44,986 nucleotides of DNA, taken from the NCBI RefSeq assembly GCF_002995745.1, contig NZ_PVXQ01000029.1:1-44986 (forward strand), given 5' to 3'. The DNA is from Clostridium vincentii. Its GTDB lineage: Bacteria; Bacillota; Clostridia; Clostridiales; Clostridiaceae. The position numbers and the translations under genes are program-made. This document shows positions 1-7,911 of this stretch, piece after piece. Within the stretch, counting starts at the first letter, position 1; every line of letters starts with the position of its first letter. A model generated the notes under the pieces. That model was given only the letters and a program-made list of their open reading frames with translations, was not told the origin of the DNA and made no database searches.

Positions 1-91
1 ACTCCTTTCCATTCCGAACAGGAAAGTTAAGCTCTATTGCGCCAATGGTACTGCATGGGCAACTGTGTGGGAGAGTAGGACGTTGCCAGGT
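1..91 (+). rRNA. rrf: 5S ribosomal RNA, 3' part
   Basis: The first 90 or so bases match the 3' three quarters of a clostridial 5S rRNA. The conserved loop text CATTCCGAAC, then AAGTTAAGCTC, GCGCCAATGGTACT and GGGAGAGTAGGACGTTGCC are all present. About 27 bases of the 5' end lie outside the window, so the closing helix I cannot be checked. A terminator follows directly, so this is the last gene of an rRNA operon. The exact 3' end is uncertain by a few bases. Confidence 0.93.
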
Positions 92-96
92 AAGAT

Positions 97-129
97 AAAA
101 AAGGATAGTTTATACTATCCTTTTTTTTT
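97..129 (+). terminator. rRNA operon terminator
   Basis: A 9-bp perfect stem (101-109 with 114-122, loop TTAT) runs into an uninterrupted T tract. This is a canonical intrinsic terminator just after the 5S rRNA. Confidence 0.9.
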
Positions 130-199
130 GTGATTAAATTCATATTATTTTGCTTACAATATGAAATGATTAGAGCGGTATAAAAGTTATAACATTTAA

Positions 200-228
200 T
201 TGACTCACTTCTTATGCAAGGGTATAAT
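200..228 (+). promoter_or_regulatory. Sigma-A promoter of the beta-glucoside operon
   Basis: TTGACT at 200-205 and TATAAT at 223-228 are separated by exactly 17 bp, a near-consensus housekeeping promoter. Transcription would start at about 235, at the edge of the palindrome at 235-255, so a repressor bound there would block initiation. Confidence 0.8.
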
Positions 229-234
229 AAGACA

Positions 235-255
235 TATCTTATTTGCGATAAGATA
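235..255 (+). promoter_or_regulatory. Putative operator palindrome
   Basis: TATCTTAT (235-242) and ATAAGATA (248-255) form a perfect 8-bp inverted repeat around a 5-base centre. It sits at the predicted transcription start of the 6-phospho-beta-glucosidase gene. It has no T tract, so it is unlikely to be a terminator. The position suits a dimeric repressor, but no regulator gene is adjacent and the cognate protein is unknown. Confidence 0.4.
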
Positions 256-312
256 GAAAATGATATTCGCTTTGTAAAATATTAATATTTCATTTGAATT
301 GGAGGATATAAT

Positions 313-1710
313 ATGACTAATAAAATAGAATTTCCTAAAAATTTCTGGTGGGGATCAGCAACTTCAGGACCACAATCAGAAGGAAGATTTAATAAGACCC
401 ATAATAGCGTGTTTGACCATTGGTACGATATAGATCCAGATGTGTTTTTTAATAAAGTAGGGCCAGATGTGGCCTCAAATTTTTATAATAGCTATAAGGA
501 AGATTTAGAAATATTACAAGAAATTGGGTTAAATAGTTTTAGAACATCAATTCAATGGACAAGATTAATTAAGGATTTAGAGACGGGAGAACCTGATGAA
601 GATGCAATAAGATTTTATAATGGTGTTATTGATGAATGTATTAAGAATAAAATGATTCCAGTAATGAATTTGCATCACTTTGATTTACCGGTTGAATTAT
701 TTGATAAATATGGTGGATGGGAATCAAAACATGTAGTTGATTTATTTGTTAAATTTGCAGAAACTGCATTTAAATTATTTGGAGATAGAGTAAAGTACTG
801 GGCAACATTTAATGAACCTATGGTAATTGTTGAAGGAGAATACTTATACAAGTTCCACTATCCTTTACTTCAAGATGGTAAGAAAGCGGTTCAAGTTTTA
901 TATAATGTTAATTTAGCATCAGCAAAGGTTATTAAAGCATATAAAGATGGCGGATATAACAAAGACGGAGGACAAATTGGTATAATACTAAACTTAACAC
1001 CTTCATATCCAAGGTCACAGGATGCAGATGATGTAAAAGCATCAGAATTTGCAGATGATTTCTTTAATAATTCATTTTTAGATACAGCAGTAAAAGGTGA
1101 ATTTACAAAGAATTTAGTTTCTACATTTGAAAAAGATAATGTAATATGGGAATCTACTGATGAAGAATTACAAATAATAAAGAAAAATACTATAGATTTT
1201 TTAGGAGTAAACTATTATCAACCAAGAAGAGTGAAAGCAAAGGAAATTGCTTTTGATGGATCGAATGGTTGGATGCCAGATAAATACTTTGATAATTATG
1301 ATATGCCAGGAAAAAGAATGAATCCATATAGAGGATGGGAAATTTATCCTGAATGCATGTATGATATTGCAATGAATATTAAAAATAATTATGGAAATAT
1401 ACAATGGTACATTTCTGAAAATGGTATGGGAGTCGAAGGAGAAGAAAGGTATATAAATAAAGATGGAGTTATAGAAGATGATTATAGAATTGACTTCTTT
1501 AAGGAGCATTTAGAATTTCTACATAAGGGAATTCAAGAAGGATCAAATTGCTTTGGATATCATAGTTGGACACCTATAGATTGCTGGTCATGGATGAATG
1601 CATATAAAAATAGATATGGATTTGTTGCGGTAAATTTAGAAAACCAAAAGAAGACAATCAAAAAATCCGGAAGATGGATTAAAGAGGTATCTGAGAACAA
1701 CGGATTTTAA
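313..1710 (+). CDS. 6-phospho-beta-glucosidase, GH1 family
   Basis: A 465-residue glycoside hydrolase family 1 enzyme, the usual length for this family. It probably cleaves 6-phospho-beta-glucosides such as cellobiose-6-phosphate in the cytoplasm. The N-terminal FWWGSATS motif is typical. The acid/base glutamate is E168 in TFNEP and the nucleophile is E369 in ISENG, so both catalytic residues are intact. The phosphate-site region reads SWMNAYKNRYG (from S426). S426 and Y435 match the Ser and Tyr that bind the 6-phosphate in phospho-glycosidases, while the usual Lys is replaced by N433 with a Lys just before it. This makes the preference for phosphorylated substrates likely but not certain. 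GGAGG lies 7 bp before the ATG. It is first in an operon with the ROK gene 15 bp downstream; no PTS permease is present. Confidence 0.88.
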   Translation: MTNKIEFPKNFWWGSATSGPQSEGRFNKTHNSVFDHWYDIDPDVFFNKVGPDVASNFYNSYKEDLEILQEIGLNSFRTSIQWTRLIKDLETGEPDEDAIRFYNGVIDECIKNKMIPVMNLHHFDLPVELFDKYGGWESKHVVDLFVKFAETAFKLFGDRVKYWATFNEPMVIVEGEYLYKFHYPLLQDGKKAVQVLYNVNLASAKVIKAYKDGGYNKDGGQIGIILNLTPSYPRSQDADDVKASEFADDFFNNSFLDTAVKGEFTKNLVSTFEKDNVIWESTDEELQIIKKNTIDFLGVNYYQPRRVKAKEIAFDGSNGWMPDKYFDNYDMPGKRMNPYRGWEIYPECMYDIAMNIKNNYGNIQWYISENGMGVEGEERYINKDGVIEDDYRIDFFKEHLEFLHKGIQEGSNCFGYHSWTPIDCWSWMNAYKNRYGFVAVNLENQKKTIKKSGRWIKEVSENNGF

Positions 1711-1725
1711 ATAGGGGGCGAAGTA

Positions 1726-2628
1726 ATGAGAAATTATATGGTATTTGACATAGGAAAAACTTCAGTAAAATGTTCCGTTATTACAGAATCAGGGGAGATT
1801 TTAACTAACCATAGAATAAATATAGCTAAAAATCTTGAAGGATTTTTCAATGGATTAGTTAAGGTAAGTAGTGATAATAAAAAACTCTATAGCTTATCAG
1901 GAATTGCGATAAGTGCCCCAGGTGCTGTTGATAGTGATACGGGAATAATTGGAGGCAGTAGTCTATTACCATATATACATGGACCTAACTTCAAGAAAGT
2001 TCTTTTTGAAAGAACTGGTTTGAACATAGAGATAGAAAATAATGTAAATTGTGCAGGGCTGGGAGAATCTTGGCTAGGTGCTGCAATTGAAGAGAGGGAT
2101 TCAGCCTTTATACTATGTGGTAGTTCAATAGGTGGATCCATTGTAAAAAACAATAAAATTCATAAAGGAATTCATAAGAATAGTGGAGAATTTGGTTATT
2201 GTATAGTAGATTATAATGATGACAAGGATGAGAAATTTGTAAGCTGGAGCAGAGCGGCATCTACTACTGCTCTAGCAAGAAATATTGCAATTAAAAAGGG
2301 TGTATCATTAGATGAAATTGATGGATTTAAGTCCTTTGATCTTTATGAAAAAAATGATCCCATAGCAATTCAAGAAGTTGATAGATATTTTACTTACATG
2401 GCTATAGGTATTTTTAATATTCAATACACTTATGATCCAGAGGTAATAATATTAGGTGGGAGAATTTGTGTAAGAGAAAATTATATCACTAACATCAATA
2501 AGAAACTAGATGAAATAATGAATAGTGGTACTGAAGGGAAAATAAAACCAATAATAAGAAAGTCTAAGTTTGGATATGATGCTAATAAAATAGGAGCATT
2601 ATATAATTTCATCATTAGAAATAATTAA
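1726..2628 (+). CDS. ROK-family protein (beta-glucoside kinase-like, atypical active site)
   Basis: A 300-residue protein of the ROK (repressor/ORF/kinase) sugar kinase family, without a helix-turn-helix domain. Next to a 6-phospho-beta-glucosidase, the natural expectation is an ATP-dependent beta-glucoside kinase of the BglK type supplying the phosphorylated disaccharide. Several signature residues differ, however. The first phosphate loop reads DIGKT (D8) rather than DIGGT. The catalytic-Asp motif reads ENNVNCAGLGE (E104), with N106 where ROK kinases have Asp. The adenosine loop is GSSIGG rather than GTGIGG. The Cys-rich zinc motif is absent, as in other short Firmicute members. It may be a weak kinase or a non-catalytic sugar sensor. 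A GGGGGCG ribosome binding site precedes the ATG; a second in-frame ATG lies four codons on. Confidence 0.75.
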   Translation: MRNYMVFDIGKTSVKCSVITESGEILTNHRINIAKNLEGFFNGLVKVSSDNKKLYSLSGIAISAPGAVDSDTGIIGGSSLLPYIHGPNFKKVLFERTGLNIEIENNVNCAGLGESWLGAAIEERDSAFILCGSSIGGSIVKNNKIHKGIHKNSGEFGYCIVDYNDDKDEKFVSWSRAASTTALARNIAIKKGVSLDEIDGFKSFDLYEKNDPIAIQEVDRYFTYMAIGIFNIQYTYDPEVIILGGRICVRENYITNINKKLDEIMNSGTEGKIKPIIRKSKFGYDANKIGALYNFIIRNN

Positions 2629-2637
2629 AGTCCCTAG

Positions 2638-2684
2638 AAAAGATAGAATACACATGGTTACCCTGTGTCTATTCTATCTTTTTG
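2638..2684 (+). terminator. Terminator of the beta-glucoside operon
   Basis: A 12-bp outer stem (2638-2649 with 2671-2682) and a 5-bp inner stem (ACACA with TGTGT) end in a run of T. It closes the glucosidase-ROK operon. Confidence 0.88.
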
Positions 2685-2726
2685 TCTAATTGGATTTATA
2701 GTTGTTGTATTTTGATTATTCAAAGG

Positions 2727-2735
2727 TGGTATAAT
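2727..2735 (+). promoter_or_regulatory. Extended -10 promoter of the aminotransferase gene
   Basis: TGGTATAAT is an extended -10 element. The best -35 candidate, TTGTAT at 2705-2710, is 19 bp upstream, so the promoter probably relies on the TG extension. Confidence 0.5.
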
Positions 2736-2786
2736 AGTATTATTAATTAGAATCTTTGAGTATAAAGATTTTTAGGGGGCATAAAA

Positions 2787-3977
2787 ATGATTTCAAAAAA
2801 AATGAATAAATTAGTTGAGAATAGTTCTATAATACGAGCTATGTTCGAAGAAGGAAAGAGATTATCATATATATATGGGGAAGAAAATGTTTTTGATTTT
2901 AGTCTAGGTAATCCTAATGTTCAACCACCAGAGAATATAAAAAAGACAATAATAGATATTTTATCTGAAGAATCTCCTAATTTAGTACATGGCTACATGA
3001 ATAATTCTGGTTATGAGGATGTAAGAAACAACATTGCAAAGTACATCAATAAAAATAATGAACTAAAGCTTACTGCGAATAATATAATAATGACCTGTGG
3101 AGCCGCTGGTGGATTAAATATTATTTTGAAAAGTTTATTAAATCCGGATGATGAGGTAATAACATTTGCACCTTTCTTTGGCGAATATGCAAATTATGTT
3201 GATAATTTTTATGGTAAGCTTGTTATAGTTAAATCACAAGCTGAGACATTTCAACCAGATATTCAGGCTCTAGAAGAGGGGATTAATGAAAAGACAAAGG
3301 CAATAATTATTAATTCACCTAACAACCCTACAGGAGTTGTCTATTCGGAAAAATCTATTAAAGATATAGCAAAGGTCTTAGAGAAAAAGGAAAGAGAATA
3401 CGGAACTAGCATATTTTTAATCTCAGATGAGCCTTATAGGGAAATAGTATATGATGATATTGAAGTTCCTTTTATACTTAAAATGTATAAAAATTCTTTC
3501 ATAGGTTATTCATATAGTAAATCTTTATCTTTGCCAGGGGAAAGAATAGGATATATCGCAGTGAATAGCGAAATGGATAACTTTGAGGATATAATTGCTT
3601 CATTAAATGTAGCAAATAGAATTCTTGGCTTTGTTAATGCCCCTTCACTTTTCCAGAGAGTTGTAGGAAGAACCTTAGGAGAGGAAGTTGATGTAAACAT
3701 ATATAAGAAAAATCGAGATTTATTATATAATCATTTAATTAACCTAGGGTTTCAGTGTATAAAACCTGAGGGAGCTTTTTATCTTTTTCCTAAAACTCTA
3801 ATTGAGGATGATAAAAAATTTGCTCAAATAGCTAAAAAATATAATATACTATTAGTTCCAGGAACTGCCTTTGGATGGCCTGGTTATTGTAGAATAGCAT
3901 ACTGCATAGGCTACGATAAAATAGAAAAATCTCTTGAAGCTTTTACAAAGTTAGCTGAAGAATGTAGAAGTATTTAA
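2787..3977 (+). CDS. Class I/II PLP-dependent aminotransferase
   Basis: A 396-residue fold-type I aminotransferase of the aspartate/aromatic group, cytoplasmic. The PLP-binding lysine is K245 in SYSKSLSLPGERIGY. N180 in NSPNNPTG and D214 in SDEPY contact the cofactor. R369 near the C-terminus is the expected carboxylate-binding arginine. The substrate cannot be told from sequence; the SLPGERIGY context is common in clostridial aminotransferases annotated loosely as aspartate aminotransferase. It has its own promoter and a GGGGG ribosome binding site. It lies upstream of, but apparently separate from, the Lrp-aminotransferase pair. Confidence 0.88.
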   Translation: MISKKMNKLVENSSIIRAMFEEGKRLSYIYGEENVFDFSLGNPNVQPPENIKKTIIDILSEESPNLVHGYMNNSGYEDVRNNIAKYINKNNELKLTANNIIMTCGAAGGLNIILKSLLNPDDEVITFAPFFGEYANYVDNFYGKLVIVKSQAETFQPDIQALEEGINEKTKAIIINSPNNPTGVVYSEKSIKDIAKVLEKKEREYGTSIFLISDEPYREIVYDDIEVPFILKMYKNSFIGYSYSKSLSLPGERIGYIAVNSEMDNFEDIIASLNVANRILGFVNAPSLFQRVVGRTLGEEVDVNIYKKNRDLLYNHLINLGFQCIKPEGAFYLFPKTLIEDDKKFAQIAKKYNILLVPGTAFGWPGYCRIAYCIGYDKIEKSLEAFTKLAEECRSI

Positions 3978-3999
3978 GAATAGGAAATGACAAATATTA

Positions 4000-4028
4000 T
4001 TGACTTAAAATAGATTATGGTAGATAAT
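4000..4028 (+). promoter_or_regulatory. Sigma-A promoter of the Lrp-aminotransferase operon
   Basis: TTGACT (4000-4005) and GATAAT (4023-4028) have a 17-bp spacer. The predicted start near 4035 leaves a leader of about 135 nt that contains an intrinsic terminator before the first gene. Confidence 0.65.
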
Positions 4029-4087
4029 TATAGGTATATAGAATATGAAAAGATAGTGACAAAAAAGAATATTTAAATTGATTTATT

Positions 4088-4146
4088 AGGGTGTAGTCGC
4101 GAAATTTTAACTTCATCCCGCGCTGGGGTGGAGTTCTTTTTATTTA
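4088..4146 (+). promoter_or_regulatory. Attenuator-like leader before the Lrp regulator
   Basis: An 11-bp hairpin (4109-4119 with 4125-4135, two G-U pairs, loop GCGCT) followed by CTTTTTTATTT is an intrinsic terminator placed between promoter and gene. Just upstream, AG.CGCG (4095-4101) can pair with CGCGCT (4119-4124) in a competing structure that would break the terminator loop. The text AGGGTGTAGTCGCG recalls a T-box sequence but departs from it at the tRNA-pairing bulge, and no Stem I is visible. The terminator is well supported; the regulatory mechanism is not known. Confidence 0.5.
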
Positions 4147-4169
4147 GTTTTATATTTAGGAGGGACAAA

Positions 4170-4652
4170 ATGGAAGAAATATTAGAAATATTAGAGAAAA
4201 ATAGCAGATATTCTGAGGAACAAATAGCTGTAATGTCAGGAAAAACTGTAGAGGAAGTTAGATCAGTTATTGCAGAATGTGAAAAAATTGGAGTTATAGC
4301 AGGATATAAAACTTTAATTAATTGGGAAGTTACAGGTAAGGATATAATTACAGCCTTGATAGAAGTTAAAATTACTCCTCAAAGAGGAGTAGGATTTGAT
4401 AAAGTAGCTGAAAGAATATATAAATTTGATCAAGTTAAATGTTGTTATTTAATGGCTTCAAGTGGATTTGACTTAACGGTATTTATAGAGGGAAAGAGTA
4501 TTACTGAAATTTCATCTTTCGTAACAGAAAAGCTTGCATGTCAAGAATATATAAATGCTACAGCTACTCACTTTGTATTAAAGAAATATAAAGAACGTGG
4601 AATTGTATATAAAGAAGAAAAACCAAAAGAAAGAGAGGATATATTTGTATGA
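4170..4652 (+). CDS. Lrp/AsnC-family transcriptional regulator
   Basis: A 160-residue Lrp/AsnC-type regulator: an N-terminal winged helix-turn-helix (about residues 1-55, including EEQIAVMSGKTVEEVRSVI) and a C-terminal RAM ligand-binding domain that usually oligomerises and binds an amino acid. The start was placed at ATG 4170 because AGGAGGG sits 5 bp upstream; an in-frame ATG 42 bp earlier would fall inside the leader terminator stem and has no ribosome binding site. The stop codon overlaps the next start (ATGA), so translation is coupled to the aminotransferase. Such pairs commonly couple amino-acid sensing to the metabolism of that amino acid. Confidence 0.87.
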   Translation: MEEILEILEKNSRYSEEQIAVMSGKTVEEVRSVIAECEKIGVIAGYKTLINWEVTGKDIITALIEVKITPQRGVGFDKVAERIYKFDQVKCCYLMASSGFDLTVFIEGKSITEISSFVTEKLACQEYINATATHFVLKKYKERGIVYKEEKPKEREDIFV

Positions 4653-5821
4653 TACTAGAGGATATGATAAAAAAGGATGTTAAAAATATGCCTCCATCAG
4701 GTATAAGAAAATATTTTAGTTTAATAAATGAAATGGAAGATGCTATATCATTAGGTATAGGGGAACCTGATTTTGTTACACCCTGGAATATTTGTGAGGC
4801 AGGTATTTATTCTTTAGAGCAAGGAGAAACTCACTACTCGTCAAATGCGGGTTATTTGGCATTAAGGAAAGAAATATCTAAATATTTAGCTAGAAGATTT
4901 CAGCTAAACTACGATCCTATTGAAGAAATCATTGTTACTGTAGGAGGAAGTGAAGGAATAGATATAGCCTTAAGATCTTTAGTTGGACCTGGAGATGAAG
5001 TCATAATTCCAGAACCAAGTTTTGTTGCATATAAGGGATGCACGACCTTTACAGGAGCTACACCTAAGATTATAAAACTTAAGGCAGAAAACGATTTTAA
5101 ACTTACTGTACAGCAACTAGAAGATGCTATAACAGATAAGACTAAAGTACTTATAATGCCATTTCCTAATAATCCTACAGGAGCTATTATGACAAGGGAA
5201 GAGTATGAGCCTATTGTCAAGCTAATAAAGGATAAGAATATAATTATTATTTCAGATGAAATATATGCTGAATTAACTTATGATGAAAATCATGTTTCAA
5301 TAGCTTCATTTCCAGAGGTAAGGGATCAAACTATAGTTATAAATGGTTTTTCAAAATCTTATGCAATGACAGGTTGGAGACTTGGATATGCATGTGGACA
5401 TTCTACTTTAATAAGTCAAATGAAAAAGATACATCAATATTCTATAATGTCATCTCCAACAACAGCACAACATGCAGCACTAGAAGCACTGAAAAATGGG
5501 GATGATAGTCTTTCATTAATGGTTGCTGAATATAATAGACGAAGAAGAGTACTCGTAGATGGCTTTAGAAAATTGGGATTACATTGCTTTGAACCTCTTG
5601 GAGCTTTTTATGTATTCCCATGCATAGAATCTACTGGACTTACATCTGAGGAGTTTTGTGAAGAACTTTTAAAATCAGAAAGGGTTCTAACCATTCCAGG
5701 TAATTCATTTGGAGAATGTGGAGAAGGTTTTATTAGAGCTTGTTATGCAGCTTCTATGGAAGATATAATTGAAGCCCTAGCGAGAATAGAGAACTTTTTG
5801 GAGAGCAAAAAGTCGCTATAA
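4649..5821 (+). CDS. Class I/II PLP-dependent aminotransferase, AspC/PatA-like
   Basis: A 390-residue fold-type I aminotransferase. The cofactor lysine is K236 in FSKSYAMTGWRLGY, a motif of the AspC/PatA and aromatic aminotransferase branch. N175 in FPNNPTG and D203 in SDEIY are the other PLP contacts. Its start overlaps the Lrp regulator stop by 4 bp. It is a paralogue, not a close duplicate, of the aminotransferase at 2787. The substrate is unknown: aspartate, aromatic or branched-chain amino acids are all possible, and the linked Lrp protein probably responds to the same compound. Confidence 0.88.
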   Translation: MILEDMIKKDVKNMPPSGIRKYFSLINEMEDAISLGIGEPDFVTPWNICEAGIYSLEQGETHYSSNAGYLALRKEISKYLARRFQLNYDPIEEIIVTVGGSEGIDIALRSLVGPGDEVIIPEPSFVAYKGCTTFTGATPKIIKLKAENDFKLTVQQLEDAITDKTKVLIMPFPNNPTGAIMTREEYEPIVKLIKDKNIIIISDEIYAELTYDENHVSIASFPEVRDQTIVINGFSKSYAMTGWRLGYACGHSTLISQMKKIHQYSIMSSPTTAQHAALEALKNGDDSLSLMVAEYNRRRRVLVDGFRKLGLHCFEPLGAFYVFPCIESTGLTSEEFCEELLKSERVLTIPGNSFGECGEGFIRACYAASMEDIIEALARIENFLESKKSL

Positions 5822-5880
5822 TTTAAGAAAATATAGAAATAAATATTTGTATGAGGTAATATAGAACATAACTATTTAAG

Positions 5881-5929
5881 ACTATCTTAAAATGGAAAAT
5901 AAATTCCATTTTAAGATAGTTATTTTTTT
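5881..5929 (+). terminator. Terminator of the Lrp-aminotransferase operon
   Basis: A perfect 17-bp stem (5881-5897 with 5904-5920, loop AATAAA) is followed by TATTTTTTT. Confidence 0.92.
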
Positions 5930-6051
5930 GTTAAATAATAAGTTATTAAGAAGATTCACTTTTATATTATAAGTATAAATATTAAACAATCATTAAATGA
6001 ACAAAGTAGAAATATAAATGTTATTAGTATTATTAATATTAGGAGATACTG

Positions 6052-7911
6052 ATGATTAATACACGTGATTGTAAATTATACTATGATTCCAATGTAGGAA
6101 ATTATTTAATTGAATATAGAGGAAATTTTAAAGATCAAATAGACAAGGTATCCTATGCCTGTGGAGATGTAATCACTAATAGTCTTGGAGTTATAGCAGT
6201 ATCTGATAAAAACTTGCAGCAACTTAGACGGGATGTACCAGAAATAGTTTTCGTTGATTTTAGAGATATGTTTGTACTGCAGGATATATCGCCATCATCT
6301 ACAGATAATATAGCCAGTATCAAAATTAATCCTTATTTACAATTAACAGGAAGGGGAGTATTAATAGGAATTGTTGATACTGGAATAGACTATTTAAATC
6401 AAGAATTTATGAGAGAAGATGGTACTTCAAGAATATTTTCTATATGGGATCAAACAATTGAAAATAATACTAATGATTCTCTATATATTGGAGATACTTA
6501 TTCAAATCAGCAAATAAATAATGCAATTAATCTCTATAAAAATCAAGGGGATCCATATAGTATAGTCCCTTCAAAAGATAATATAGGTCATGGTACTAAA
6601 GCAGCTGGAATTATGGGGGCAAGAGGTTATAGTATAGAATTTCAAGGAATCGCAAATGATAGTGACTTTGTAGTTGTTAAACTTTTTCCTTCTTCTAATT
6701 TCAAAAAAACACTTGAAGCTAATGGAATTGATAATGTCCCTGTTTATAATCAATCTGAGATTGTGGCAGGATTAGAGTATTTAAAAAGAGTCTCTATTGA
6801 GAGTAGAAAACCTATGGTTATATATTTAGGTGTTGGTAGTAGTGAAGGAGCTCATGATGGAACAAATTTAATTTCTAGATATGTATCATCTTTAGGAAGT
6901 ATTAGAGGCATATGTTTAGTTATTGGCGTTGGAAATGAAGGGGCATCACAAGGGCATGCATCAGGGAATATTCGAAATCTTGGGGATAGAGAATCAATTG
7001 AAATAAGAATACCTAAAGAAATAACGTCATTTGGGTTTAAAGTATGGGTTCAGAAGCCAAATAGAGCTTCTATAAACATAATTTCGCCTACTGGTGAAGA
7101 CTCTAAGTTGATTGAGTCAAAGACAAATAAAACTCAGCAGGTTAAATATGTTTTTTTGAATACTGATATGACAGTAACATATTATACTCCTGAAAACTTT
7201 ACCGGCCATGAAGTTATCGATATTGTCTTTATAAGTATAAAACCAGGAATATGGATTATTCAATTAGTTGGAGAGTATATAACTAATGGTAGATATGATA
7301 TATGGCTTACACCTAAAGGAACACTGCCAGAGGGTACTGAATTTATTGAACCAGATCCTCTAAATACCTTAACAATACCATCTACAGCTTTAAATGTAGC
7401 TACAATCGGCTATTTCGGTAGTGATAATGCTATATTAGCAGCATCAGGTAAGGGATTTAATACTAATGGATTAGTTAACCCTGATATTGCAACTTTAGGA
7501 ATAAATATTTTAACAACACAGCCTTTAGGAGGAATTACTACTTTATCAGGTAGTTCTGCTGCAACAGCAGTGGTTGCAGGAGCTTGTGCACTTTTATTGC
7601 AATGGGGAATTATCAATAGAAATGATCCAACTATGTATTCTAAAAAAATTATAAGTTATTTAATGTATGGTGCTTTTAGAAGTGAGCTATTTAAGTACCC
7701 AAGTAGAGAAATTGGTTATGGGAATTTTGACTTATTAGGTACCTTTAATGTTATCAGTAGAGCATATAGAAATGAAAATAGAATAGAAAAAATAGATTAT
7801 ACTATTGGCAAAAACAATTTCCAAAGTTGTGACAATGATCAATTCATTGAATATTATAGTAATAACTTATTTATAAGAATTCCAAGGAGAAATATGGAGG
7901 AGTTTCGATGA
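6052..7911 (+). CDS. Csp-like germination protease 1 (subtilisin family S8)
   Basis: A 619-residue subtilase resembling the clostridial Csp proteases, which in spores activate the cortex hydrolase SleC. There is no secretion signal. Residues 1 to about 95 look like the Csp prodomain. The catalytic triad is complete: D109 in IVDTGID, H180 in IGHGT and S502 in SGSSAAT, with oxyanion N295 in GVGNEG. A long insertion (about 305-425) between His and Ser corresponds to the Csp jelly-roll domain. The C-terminus is about 50 residues longer than in the two following paralogues. Its stop overlaps the next start by 4 bp. AGGAG precedes the ATG; I saw no convincing sporulation-sigma promoter in the 120 bp upstream. 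SleC is not encoded nearby, so the assignment rests on domain layout. Confidence 0.82.
   Translation: MINTRDCKLYYDSNVGNYLIEYRGNFKDQIDKVSYACGDVITNSLGVIAVSDKNLQQLRRDVPEIVFVDFRDMFVLQDISPSSTDNIASIKINPYLQLTGRGVLIGIVDTGIDYLNQEFMREDGTSRIFSIWDQTIENNTNDSLYIGDTYSNQQINNAINLYKNQGDPYSIVPSKDNIGHGTKAAGIMGARGYSIEFQGIANDSDFVVVKLFPSSNFKKTLEANGIDNVPVYNQSEIVAGLEYLKRVSIESRKPMVIYLGVGSSEGAHDGTNLISRYVSSLGSIRGICLVIGVGNEGASQGHASGNIRNLGDRESIEIRIPKEITSFGFKVWVQKPNRASINIISPTGEDSKLIESKTNKTQQVKYVFLNTDMTVTYYTPENFTGHEVIDIVFISIKPGIWIIQLVGEYITNGRYDIWLTPKGTLPEGTEFIEPDPLNTLTIPSTALNVATIGYFGSDNAILAASGKGFNTNGLVNPDIATLGINILTTQPLGGITTLSGSSAATAVVAGACALLLQWGIINRNDPTMYSKKIISYLMYGAFRSELFKYPSREIGYGNFDLLGTFNVISRAYRNENRIEKIDYTIGKNNFQSCDNDQFIEYYSNNLFIRIPRRNMEEFR

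Noticed and set aside
4088..4101. T-box sequence before the Lrp gene
   Set aside because: AGGGTGTAGTCGCG lacks the UGGN bulge that pairs with tRNA, and the roughly 60 nt between predicted transcription start and motif cannot hold Stem I. Kept only as an unassigned attenuator.
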